From assembly GCF_001637225.1 (NCBI RefSeq), contig NZ_LVJI01000019.1, positions 1-64,000 on the forward strand: 64,000 nucleotides of DNA, given 5' to 3'. A program made the translations under genes and the position numbers. The notes beneath the pieces were generated by a model that was not told where the DNA came from, did no database searches, and was given only the letters and a program-made list of their open reading frames with translations. Shown in pieces: positions 56,527-64,000 of this stretch. The DNA is from Paenibacillus antarcticus. GTDB taxonomy: Bacteria; Bacillota; Bacilli; Paenibacillales; Paenibacillaceae. The stretch's first letter is position 1, and each line of letters begins with the position of its first letter.

Positions 56527-57633
56527 ATGAAACATTGGTTAAAGAGGGAGTTAGCTGTTGGTCTTGTTCTATCTATGTCCGTTCTAATGCTTGCTGCATG
56601 TGGGGGTAATACCAACAAAGAAGTGAAAGCGAGTACTGAAGTTGAAGTCATTTCTGTAGCAGATCTTGAGAAGAAGGCGAAGGAAGAGGGCTCTGTGGTA
56701 AGCGTCGGGATGCCTGATTCTTGGGCAAATTGGAAAGATACTTGGGCGGATCTGCAGACTAAATATACGATAGCTCACACGGACACGGATATGTCGAGTG
56801 CTGAGGAAATAGCCAAGTTCGATGCTGAGAAAGACAAGCCGACAGCGGATATCGGGGATGTCGGTATCGCATTCGGATCCGTAGCAATCGATAAAGGTGT
56901 AACACAGCCTTACAAAACGTCCCATTGGGATGAGATTCCAGATTGGGCTAAAGATCAAGACGGGCATTGGGTCGTAGGTTACCAAGGTTCGATCTCGTTC
57001 CTAACGAATAAGAAGCTTGTACAAACACCACCCCAAAGCTGGGAAGATCTTAAGAATGGCGATTACAAAATCATTGTCGGTGACGTAACGAAAGCTGCAC
57101 AAGCTCAAATGGCCGTTCTGGCCGCAGCGATGGCTTTTGGCGGAGATGAATCGAACATTGAGCCGGGGATTGCATTCTTCGAAGATCTTGCGAAAAAAGG
57201 TCGTTTATCCAATGCAGAGGCCAGTCTCGCGAATATTGAAAAAGGTGAAGTTGAAGTAACCATGTTATGGGATTTCAATGCCTTGAACTATAGCGATCAG
57301 CTTGGTAAAGATAAATTTGAAGTAGCTATTCCTAAAGAAGGTAGCGTTGTGAGTGGTTATGCGACAATCATCAATAAGTATGCTCCACATCCATATGCAG
57401 CAAAACTTACTCGTGAATATATTTTGAGCGATGCAGGTCAGATTAACTTAGCTAAAGGGTATGCCAGACCGATACGTGACAGCGTGAAATTACCTGAGGA
57501 CGTAGCGGCAAAGCTCCTACCAAATGAAGTCTATGAGAAAGTTAAACCGGTTGGTGATTACAAGGTGTGGGAAGCAACGGCTAAGGCCATTCCCCAGATG
57601 TGGCAAGAACGCGTTCTAGTACACATGAACTAA
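56527..57633 (+). CDS. ABC transporter substrate-binding lipoprotein, iron/polyamine/phosphonate type
   Basis: 368 residues, lipobox LAAC near residue 25. The class-II binding fold (SVVSVGMPDSWANWKDTW, ADIGDVGIAFGS, WDFNALNYSD) belongs to the family that includes FbpA, PotD, ThiB and 2-aminoethylphosphonate-binding PhnS. The absence of tyrosine pairs typical of ferric binding argues mildly against iron. AAGGAG precedes the ATG. A hairpin follows, then two permeases and an ATPase, completing the importer. Substrate unknown. Confidence 0.82.
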   Translation: MKHWLKRELAVGLVLSMSVLMLAACGGNTNKEVKASTEVEVISVADLEKKAKEEGSVVSVGMPDSWANWKDTWADLQTKYTIAHTDTDMSSAEEIAKFDAEKDKPTADIGDVGIAFGSVAIDKGVTQPYKTSHWDEIPDWAKDQDGHWVVGYQGSISFLTNKKLVQTPPQSWEDLKNGDYKIIVGDVTKAAQAQMAVLAAAMAFGGDESNIEPGIAFFEDLAKKGRLSNAEASLANIEKGEVEVTMLWDFNALNYSDQLGKDKFEVAIPKEGSVVSGYATIINKYAPHPYAAKLTREYILSDAGQINLAKGYARPIRDSVKLPEDVAAKLLPNEVYEKVKPVGDYKVWEATAKAIPQMWQERVLVHMN

Positions 57634-57674
57634 TTGTTACGTAAGCTTGAAATCGCGAACTATATCTAAATCGT

Positions 57675-57716
57675 GGAGCGTCTTCGTCTTCTTGCCGAAG
57701 ACGCTCCTTTTATTTA
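57675..57716 (+). terminator. Intercistronic terminator-like hairpin after the binding-protein gene
   Basis: GGAGCGTCTTCG, a 9-base loop, CGAAGACGCTCC, then TTTTATTT. With the permeases directly behind, it should act as a partial terminator. Confidence 0.85.
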
Positions 57717-57736
57717 CAGGGAGGAGGATGATAGAT

Positions 57737-58657
57737 ATGAAGTGGAGAAACCGATGGATTTTTCTAGGGCTAGTCCCCTTTGTACTAATGGTTGTCGCAT
57801 TTCAATTCGCTCCGATCTTATCCATGATAACCGGCAGTGTAAGAGCGGAAGGTGGTCCGGGCTTTACGTTGAGTTACTACGCAAGAGTCTTTCAAAGTGC
57901 TTACTATTTAAAAGCAATTAAGAACAGTCTACTCATTTCCATAGCTTCGAGCTTTATCGGTATTATCGTCGGACTCATTTGTGCTTATTCGATCACGCGA
58001 TTCTCACCAAGGATACGTAATCGACTTCTCGTGCTTTCTAATATGACTTCGAATTTCTCGGGTGTTCCACTTGCCTTCTCGTATATCATTTTGTTAGGCA
58101 ACAATGGTGTGTTCACGTTGTTGTTTAAACAGTGGGGTTGGAACGTATTCGGCGACTTTAATCTGTACAGTTGGACAGGACTGATTTTGGTCTATGTTTA
58201 CTTTCAGGTTCCACTCGCTTTGTTATTATTGTATCCCTCTTTCTATGGCATTCGTGACCAATGGAAAGAAGCAGCGTCACTTCTAGGTGCAAGCAAGTGG
58301 CAATTCTGGACAACGATAGGGATACCTGTTCTGACGCCAGCGGTGTTCGGGACGCTTGGCATTCTATTCGCAAATGCGATGGGCGCTTATGCGACAGCCT
58401 ATGCACTAGTTGGTGGGAACTATAATTTGCTTGCTGTTCAGATCGGCTCCCTAGTGTCGGGAGACGTGGTGAATGAGCCGCAACTTGGTAATGTGCTTGC
58501 AGTTATTCTTGCGCTGTCTACGCTACTAGCCGTGTATCTTAATCATAAGATGACACAACGTTCGCAGGCGTTTAATTCCAATCCTTCTTCCAGACAAGTT
58601 CGTACACGTCGAACATTCCGAAGACCTTGGGCTACGACTGTGAAGGAGGAATTGTAA
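57737..58657 (+). CDS. ABC transporter permease, PotB/FbpB type (first)
   Basis: About 306 residues from ATG 57737; AGGGAGGAGG ends 9 bases before it. ATG 57728 touches that site, and the longer start at 57647 runs through the hairpin. Six predicted helices, with an EAA-type loop (WKEAASLLGASKWQFWTTIGIP). The basic C-terminal tail is unusually long and arginine-rich. Partner of the next permease. Confidence 0.88.
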   Translation: MKWRNRWIFLGLVPFVLMVVAFQFAPILSMITGSVRAEGGPGFTLSYYARVFQSAYYLKAIKNSLLISIASSFIGIIVGLICAYSITRFSPRIRNRLLVLSNMTSNFSGVPLAFSYIILLGNNGVFTLLFKQWGWNVFGDFNLYSWTGLILVYVYFQVPLALLLLYPSFYGIRDQWKEAASLLGASKWQFWTTIGIPVLTPAVFGTLGILFANAMGAYATAYALVGGNYNLLAVQIGSLVSGDVVNEPQLGNVLAVILALSTLLAVYLNHKMTQRSQAFNSNPSSRQVRTRRTFRRPWATTVKEEL

Positions 58658-59466
58658 TGGAGACCAGCGTAAAGAAGACGGGATTAACACATAAATTACT
58701 CATGTTTGTGCTTATGATTTACTTGCTGATTCCCTTATTGGCTACCTTCCTCTATGCGTTCGCTAAAGAATGGCAGACGACGGTGCTTCCAGAGCGATGG
58801 ACAGTGGGATGGTTCAGCCAAATGTTTCAAGATATTCGATTTCTGGATGCGTTATGGACTTCGTTGTATTTATGTTCGATAAGCGTAGCTCTGAGTCTAG
58901 TGATCATGTTACCTGCAGTATTTATCATTACGGTCTATTTACCCAAGTGGGAGTCGTTCATGAAAGGGATTGTTGTGCTACCATACGCCGTACCGGGTGT
59001 AGTAGCGGCGGTTGGACTTATTCGGGCGTATTCTTCGGGACCTATTGAAATCGCAGGAACGGCTTATATTTTAATAGGAGCCTATTTCATAGTCATTCTA
59101 CCCTACATGTATCAGGGAATTCGCAATAGTCTGCTTACCGTCTCGGCTGTTGAGTTACTGGGATCTGCGGAACTGTTAGGTGCTAGTCGAATGAAAGCTT
59201 TCGTGAGTGTCATATTGCCGAATATTTGGCCAGGGGTTATGACCTCAACGCTGTTATCCTTCTCGGTGTTGTTCGGTGAATTCGTGCTAACCAATATGTT
59301 AGTCGGTGGGCATATCCAGACAATACAGGTCTATCTTTACCAGAGAGTGGGGGAAAGCGGGCATTTGGCAAGCGCTATAGCAATATCCTATTTCATATTT
59401 ATTCTAGTGCTGTCCATGATTCTAATGAAACTTGGTAAAAGAATGAACAGGGGGATCGAAGGATGA
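58657..59466 (+). CDS. ABC transporter permease, PotC/FbpB type (second)
   Basis: About 269 residues from ATG 58657, which shares its first base with the previous stop (TAATG) and has GAAGGAGGA upstream. Six predicted helices; EAA-like loop VELLGSAELLGASRMKAFVS. It pairs with the first permease. A start at 58627 would add 10 residues and is unlikely. Its stop overlaps the ATPase start by 4 bases. Confidence 0.88.
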   Translation: METSVKKTGLTHKLLMFVLMIYLLIPLLATFLYAFAKEWQTTVLPERWTVGWFSQMFQDIRFLDALWTSLYLCSISVALSLVIMLPAVFIITVYLPKWESFMKGIVVLPYAVPGVVAAVGLIRAYSSGPIEIAGTAYILIGAYFIVILPYMYQGIRNSLLTVSAVELLGSAELLGASRMKAFVSVILPNIWPGVMTSTLLSFSVLFGEFVLTNMLVGGHIQTIQVYLYQRVGESGHLASAIAISYFIFILVLSMILMKLGKRMNRGIEG

Positions 59467-60506
59467 GTGCTTATTTGGAGCTGCAGGGAATTCGTAAGCA
59501 ATTTGGGAATACCAACGTGCTGAATCATGTGGATTTACAAATCCATGAGGGAGAACTTGTTACGTTGCTAGGGCCTTCTGGTTGTGGGAAAAGTACGCTA
59601 CTACGCTGCATAGCAGGCCTTACAGACATAGACGGCGGCAAGATTATACTGGAACAGAAGGATATCGTGAATCTTGCTCCTCGTAATCGAGAAATCGGAA
59701 TGGTATTTCAATCGTATGCCTTGTTCCCTAATTTAACCGTGAGTGAGAATATCCAATATGGTATGAAAATGAGAGGGGCATCCAAAGGCGAAAGACGCAA
59801 TCGTTCCGAAGAATTGCTTGCGCTTATCGATCTTGAGGACAAACGTGATGCGTATCCCCGACATCTCTCGGGTGGTCAACAACAACGCGTGGCACTTGCC
59901 CGTTCGCTTGCTGTTCAGCCTAAGGTTCTCCTACTTGATGAACCACTTAGTGCATTAGATGCTAAGATTCGGAAGAACCTGCGAACAGAAATCCGTGATA
60001 TTCAGAGAAAGTTTAACATGACGACGATATTCGTAACCCATGATCAGGAGGAGGCATTAATCATATCTGACCGGGTATGTCTCATGAATAAGGGAAGTAT
60101 TGTCCAGCAGGGAACCCCGGAAGAGTTATACACGACGCCTCGAACTGAGTTTGTCGCTCGATTTATGGGGAGTTACAATGTGCTGACCAGACCCGAGGCA
60201 TTGAGGCTATTCCAACGGGTAGACAGTACTGCGGAGAGATTCGCTATTCGTCCTGAATCGTTCATCCTTCTGGATGAGGAAGGCCGTAAAGAAGCGTTAT
60301 ATGCGGGTAAACGCATCGTGGACGGAAACGTGCATTCCGTATCCATACTAGGTAATATCATCCGTTACGCGATAGATACTGCAGGTGTAAGGCTGACTAT
60401 TGATGTATTGAATGACGGTCGATCGCATCGAATAGGAGATCAAACCGCGGTGAGTTTAGCATTGGATGATTCACAACTGTTACATCTTGAGAAGGAAGGA
60501 GCATAA
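59463..60506 (+). CDS. ABC transporter ATP-binding protein, PotA/FbpC type
   Basis: 347 residues. Walker A GPSGCGKST (about 34-42), signature LSGGQQQRVALARSL (about 136-150) and Walker B VLLLDEPLSALDA, with the switch histidine in VTHDQEEAL. The C-terminal TOBE-like domain (about 240-345) is typical of PotA/FbpC/MalK. It is the only importer ATPase in the window. The ATG overlaps the second permease stop. It powers the importer encoded by the three preceding genes. Confidence 0.95.
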   Translation: MSAYLELQGIRKQFGNTNVLNHVDLQIHEGELVTLLGPSGCGKSTLLRCIAGLTDIDGGKIILEQKDIVNLAPRNREIGMVFQSYALFPNLTVSENIQYGMKMRGASKGERRNRSEELLALIDLEDKRDAYPRHLSGGQQQRVALARSLAVQPKVLLLDEPLSALDAKIRKNLRTEIRDIQRKFNMTTIFVTHDQEEALIISDRVCLMNKGSIVQQGTPEELYTTPRTEFVARFMGSYNVLTRPEALRLFQRVDSTAERFAIRPESFILLDEEGRKEALYAGKRIVDGNVHSVSILGNIIRYAIDTAGVRLTIDVLNDGRSHRIGDQTAVSLALDDSQLLHLEKEGA

Positions 60507-60509
60507 GGC

Positions 60510-60560
60510 ATGTCGATATTGTCAGAAGAATGCATACGATATAGTCTCTCAAGAGGGTAG
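60510..60560 (+). CDS. Possible 16-residue peptide or gene remnant
   Basis: ATG to TAG, 16 codons, 3 bases after the ATPase gene, with AAGGAAGGAG about 9 bases upstream. No similarity is recognised. It may be the stub of a lost downstream gene of the importer operon, or chance. Confidence 0.2.
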   Translation: MSILSEECIRYSLSRG

Positions 60561-60576
60561 TTGCAGACTTTTTACC

Positions 60577-60620
60577 AACCGCCAGAACCTTACACGGGAG
60601 TAGGGTTCTGGCGGTTTTTT
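60577..60620 (+). terminator. Rho-independent terminator of the importer operon
   Basis: AACCGCCAGAACC pairs with GGTTCTGGCGGTT, then a run of six T. Confidence 0.92.
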
Positions 60621-60744
60621 CGTGGTGGAGTATCAAGCCAAATAATTTCGAATTGAAACCACATAGCTTGTATACCATGTTCGAGGAATATGTTACCATT
60701 AACGACAAGTGAAAGGTGTGTCCGTTGTATGTCCATACCTTACA

Positions 60745-60760
60745 TTGGAAGCGGTTACTA
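60745..60760. promoter_or_regulatory. Strong cre-like site (CcpA) before the last two-component pair
   Basis: TTGGAAGCGGTTACTA fits WTGNAANCGNWWNCAW at all but one position. It lies 49 bases before the kinase start and suggests carbon catabolite control of the sensor pair. Confidence 0.6.
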
Positions 60761-60808
60761 CAAAAGGTACTTATTTTGCTAGTGTGTAGCTAAGATCGAG
60801 GTGCGAAC

Positions 60809-62581
60809 ATGAAGAATTGGCTAGGGAAATCTCTTAAGCACAGATTATCACTGTTAATCATTGTAGCTACACTTGTTCCTTTGCTGTTTCTGGGGTTCTT
60901 TTCATACAGAACAACGGCAGCGCTTACGGAGGAAAAGGCAAAAATATCAGGGATGAATACGCTACGTCAGCTTGAGGCTTATTTGGCTACGATGGTTCAA
61001 GATGTAGAGAATATGTCCTTATTTCTAATTGGAAATACGGGTGTACAGAATTATTTGAAGTCGCCTGAGGGAGATTTCGTCCAGCAAACATCAATCATCA
61101 ATTTCTTAACGAATCTAGCTTTTTCCAAAGAATACATCGCGAACATTATTATAGAACCACTAACCGCGAAGCCGCCGATTTCACATAAATCATTAGTGGG
61201 GTCCGACTTCATAGATATTACTAAATTGTACCCTAAGTATTATGATGATCATCCGAAATGGTGGTCTTCTGTCCACCGACAGTGGACCTTTGATGGGGTG
61301 CGGAAGGTGATTACACTCGCTAGACCCATTCGCAGTACAGACAAATTCATTCCTATCGGCAAAGAACAGATCAATCTTGATCAAGGCGTTATTGCACGAC
61401 AAATTAGAGAATCCGTTTTGGAGAAAAGCGGGTTTGTTCTACTTCTTGATGAGCGGAATCGAATTCTCGCCGGTCCTCCTGAATTGGAGACGGGTTACCT
61501 GCTCTCAAATTACTATCCGAATATCGAACCATTTGAAGGTATAAGCGGATTTATGGATTACGGAGAGGGAGCCACTAAGAAAACGATCCTCTATAAAACG
61601 ATGGAGAGCGTGAGTTGGAAGTTAGTTGGTATTATCCCCTCTGAAGAATACCGTTCTCAAAATCGATATTTCCTTACGCTGACGGCGGTAGCTGTCTCGG
61701 TTGCCATTCTTTTCGTCATTATTTTCGTTCTTGTTCTCATCCAAAAAATAACCAAGCCCTTGTCAGCATTAACTAACTTTCTTAAGAATTCAAGTCCAGA
61801 AGAACCTTTGCCTGCCATTCCTGTAAAGTCTATAGATGAAGTAGGTCAGCTCATTGTCAGCTATAACAAACTAAGCTCCCGTATTGTCAAATTGACAGAT
61901 GAAGTCAAATGGAATGAATCACTTAAAAAAGAAGCTGATATGCAGGCGTTGCAAATTCAGATGAATCCCCATTTCTTGTACAATACGTTGTCCTCTATTC
62001 ATTGGTTAGCGCTTATGAATGGCGACGGTAAAATTGCTGAAATGGTAGGCTCATTGAGCGACTTTTTAAGATTTAGTCTAAATAATGGTCAAGAATATTG
62101 TTCTATTGAACAAGAGATCGTTCATGTTAACAATTATGTGAATATTCAATCCATTCGTTATCCAGATAAATTTACATTTCAAGTGAACGTGGATCCGAGT
62201 ATACAGGAACAGCATTACATGTTGAAACTTCTGTTACAGCCGTTAGTCGAAAATGCGATGTTGCATGGCATATTGAAGCGCGACGGATTAGGAACTATTA
62301 CGATCTACGCGGAACGTGATGAACAAGGCATTCATTTTACCGTAGTAGATGATGGTATAGGGATTGCGCTAGAGCGTCTGAATTGGCTTCGAACTCAGCT
62401 GTCGGAACCCCCGGTCCATGAGAAGCAGATTTCTACAAAAGGGGGGTATGGGTTGCGCAACGTGAATAACCGACTCTTACTTCATTATGGTAAGGAATCA
62501 GGGCTTCGTGTGGAAAGTATAGAGGGAGAAGGAACGCGCATCATGTTCACCATTCCCTACACAGCGTACGGAAACAACTAA
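60809..62581 (+). CDS. Cache-type sensor histidine kinase (YesM-like)
   Basis: 590 residues. Helices at about 15-32 and 289-311 flank an extracellular double-Cache-like sensor of roughly 255 residues. HAMP (KITKPLSALTNFLKNSSP) is followed by the phospho-acceptor motif QIQMNPHFLYNTLSSIHWL and the ATPase domain (QPLVENAMLHGI, DDGIGI, GGYGLRNVNNRL). GAGGTG precedes the ATG. The AraC regulator follows in the same unit. Its position after the importer operon suggests it controls that importer. Confidence 0.93.
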   Translation: MKNWLGKSLKHRLSLLIIVATLVPLLFLGFFSYRTTAALTEEKAKISGMNTLRQLEAYLATMVQDVENMSLFLIGNTGVQNYLKSPEGDFVQQTSIINFLTNLAFSKEYIANIIIEPLTAKPPISHKSLVGSDFIDITKLYPKYYDDHPKWWSSVHRQWTFDGVRKVITLARPIRSTDKFIPIGKEQINLDQGVIARQIRESVLEKSGFVLLLDERNRILAGPPELETGYLLSNYYPNIEPFEGISGFMDYGEGATKKTILYKTMESVSWKLVGIIPSEEYRSQNRYFLTLTAVAVSVAILFVIIFVLVLIQKITKPLSALTNFLKNSSPEEPLPAIPVKSIDEVGQLIVSYNKLSSRIVKLTDEVKWNESLKKEADMQALQIQMNPHFLYNTLSSIHWLALMNGDGKIAEMVGSLSDFLRFSLNNGQEYCSIEQEIVHVNNYVNIQSIRYPDKFTFQVNVDPSIQEQHYMLKLLLQPLVENAMLHGILKRDGLGTITIYAERDEQGIHFTVVDDGIGIALERLNWLRTQLSEPPVHEKQISTKGGYGLRNVNNRLLLHYGKESGLRVESIEGEGTRIMFTIPYTAYGNN

Positions 62582-62601
62582 TTGAAGGGGAGATGATGAG
62601 A

Positions 62602-64000
62602 ATGAAGGTTCTGATTGTTGACGATGAAGTGATTATCCGCACTGGATTAAGTACAGTAATTAATTGGGAAGCAAGTGGTTTTACAGTACTTGTACCGGCT
62701 GCTTCTGCTGAGGAGGCACTCATACGCATTCCTAATGAACGCCCAGAGATTATCTTTACAGACATTCGGATGGGTGGAAAAAGTGGTCTGCAGATGGTTC
62801 ATGAAGTCAAGAAAGAATACCCACACATGGAAATGATCATCATCTCAGGGTTTGATGATTTTGCATACGCCCAACAAGCTTTACGGGAAGGCGCTAGCGA
62901 TTATCTGCTCAAAACAAGTCGGCCTGATGAAATTATCCAAGCTGCACTGCGGGCAAAGGAACGACTCGAGTATCGAAGACATGAGTATGAACAAGTTAAA
63001 GCGAAGGAAGTCGTAGTGAACCGAAGTTTCCTAAGACAACTGTTTGCTTCTTCTTCTAATCCGAATGAGCATACGGTGATGGAATTGTGGAGGAGATATC
63101 CAGAACTATATGTAAAGAAGGGTAGTCAGCTCCTACAAATTTGGATTATTACAGCACAAGAGGAAGAGCTAGAAGAGGATCGCGATTGCGATGTACTTCA
63201 TGCTTCACTTGGTGAAATGTTAGCGGGGCTGCTCCCATGTGAATGGCTTCAATGGAATCAATCCTTGCTACTATTAGTGAAGATAGAATCGGATAATAAT
63301 GGCTGGGACCCTGTAGAGTGGGCTATTCGAAAAGCAGAGCAAGCATTACATTCTCAAATATTTGCAGCTTGTGGTCGGAGTGTAGAAGATGCATATCAGT
63401 TACGTGAAGCTATGGACACAGCAGTGGAAGCAAGCTCCTACCTCTGGTTACTCAGTCATGAGCAGAGTGTACGATACGAACAAATTAAAGATCGCAAAGG
63501 GCTTCGGATGGTCTGCACGATAGAAGAGGAGACGATGTTGTACACTTTATTGCGTGCAGGAAGTACGGAAGACTTACGGGTAGGGATTGGGAGTATATTA
63601 GCGCGGAGCAAACAAGATGATCAGGCAACGCCTAGTTCAGTTCAGGCTTACCTACATTCCTTGATTATGGCGGGTCATCGGTGGTTAGAACGTGCTGCAT
63701 CCTCAATTGGGTATTCTAATGTGCTACCTCCTGGTTTGGATGTGAACAAGAGAGAGCTTGCGAAAAGGCCAGAACAGACACTCATGTACCATTTCCAGGA
63801 AATAATGAAGCAATATAGTCGTATGGTATCTGGGATAAGTCCGGTACAACGGGCACTTGAATATATTAACGAACATTTGGAGCAAAGCCCTTCATTGAGT
63901 CAAGTGGCTAAACATGTGCATATGAACCCTAATTATTTCAGTGAAGTATTCAAACGGGAGACTGGGCAGAACTATATTGAATTTGTTACGCAGGCCAAAC
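62602..64000 (+). CDS. AraC-type response regulator, cut by the window edge
   Basis: 466 complete codons are visible, open to the end of the window. The receiver domain has phospho-acceptor D54 (IIFTDIRMGGK) and K104, but the usual proline after that lysine is threonine (YLLKTSRP). The first AraC helix-turn-helix (SLSQVAKHVHMNPNYFSEVF) is present; the second lies beyond the edge. GAAGGGGAG is 9 bases before ATG 62602; ATGs at 62593 and 62596 are too close to it. Partner of the preceding kinase. Confidence 0.92.
   Translation, partial: MKVLIVDDEVIIRTGLSTVINWEASGFTVLVPAASAEEALIRIPNERPEIIFTDIRMGGKSGLQMVHEVKKEYPHMEMIIISGFDDFAYAQQALREGASDYLLKTSRPDEIIQAALRAKERLEYRRHEYEQVKAKEVVVNRSFLRQLFASSSNPNEHTVMELWRRYPELYVKKGSQLLQIWIITAQEEELEEDRDCDVLHASLGEMLAGLLPCEWLQWNQSLLLLVKIESDNNGWDPVEWAIRKAEQALHSQIFAACGRSVEDAYQLREAMDTAVEASSYLWLLSHEQSVRYEQIKDRKGLRMVCTIEEETMLYTLLRAGSTEDLRVGIGSILARSKQDDQATPSSVQAYLHSLIMAGHRWLERAASSIGYSNVLPPGLDVNKRELAKRPEQTLMYHFQEIMKQYSRMVSGISPVQRALEYINEHLEQSPSLSQVAKHVHMNPNYFSEVFKRETGQNYIEFVTQAK

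Noticed and set aside
1..64000. CRISPR arrays, insertion sequences, tRNA or rRNA genes
   Set aside because: No regularly spaced repeats, transposase-like ORFs, cloverleaf sequences or rRNA motifs were recognised on either strand.

Overview
The window looks like a chromosomal segment of a Paenibacillus-type Bacillota (inference). The reasons are strong GGAGG-like ribosome binding sites with several TTG starts, a surface protein ending in three SLH domains, many YesM/YesN-type sensor kinase plus AraC response regulator pairs, LplA/LplB/YtcP-type sugar ABC transporters, and ECF sigma factors paired with membrane anti-sigma-like proteins. I saw no rRNA, tRNA, CRISPR array, insertion sequence or phage gene.

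Layout. 0.2-9.1 kb holds a secreted PHP/CehA-like metallohydrolase with SLH anchor, a ROK repressor with its MFS transporter behind a strong palindromic operator, an ECF sigma/anti-sigma pair, a prolyl-hydroxylase-like 2OG oxygenase and a soluble chemotaxis receptor. 9.2-10.2 kb is an HSL-type esterase. 10.3-24.3 kb is a glycan-use locus: a YesMN two-component pair reading left, and reading right a parvulin-like foldase, a secreted beta-helix protein, an LplA-type binding protein, two permeases, a GH50-like clan-A glycosidase and a sialidase-fold enzyme. 24.6-31.4 kb has an NlpC/P60 lipoprotein, a domain-permuted GH3 glycosidase, a tyrosine phosphatase, and a TetR/SDR divergent pair with a visible promoter and operator.

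31.6-33.2 kb is a second ECF sigma/DUF4179 anti-sigma pair. 33.4-39.2 kb is a 1693-residue pseudokinase-AAA-GAF-histidine kinase with its NarL regulator. 39.2-42.1 kb is an OmpR/HK pair divergent from a secreted protein with an internal duplication. 42.4-45.3 kb has a GPH sugar transporter overlapping a ChbG/YdjC deacetylase, then a DoxX protein. 45.6-54.7 kb is a probable three-component sugar sensing system (YesN regulator, Cache kinase, membrane-anchored sugar-binding sensor, plus a lipoprotein) followed by a CUT1 ABC transporter behind a possible cre site. 55.0-64 kb has an MFS transporter, a complete binding-protein/two-permease/ATPase importer of the iron/polyamine/phosphonate type, and a fifth two-component pair whose regulator runs off the right edge.

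The theme is extracellular carbohydrate sensing and capture: five two-component systems, three ABC importers and three MFS transporters in 64 kb. All three importers carry an RNA hairpin between the binding-protein gene and the permease genes, which would let the binding protein be made in excess. The most distinctive items are the foldase-beta-helix coupled pair inside the glycan locus, the three-component sensor operon with two binding proteins, the pseudokinase-histidine kinase giant, and a structured non-coding stretch at 24.3-24.6 kb.
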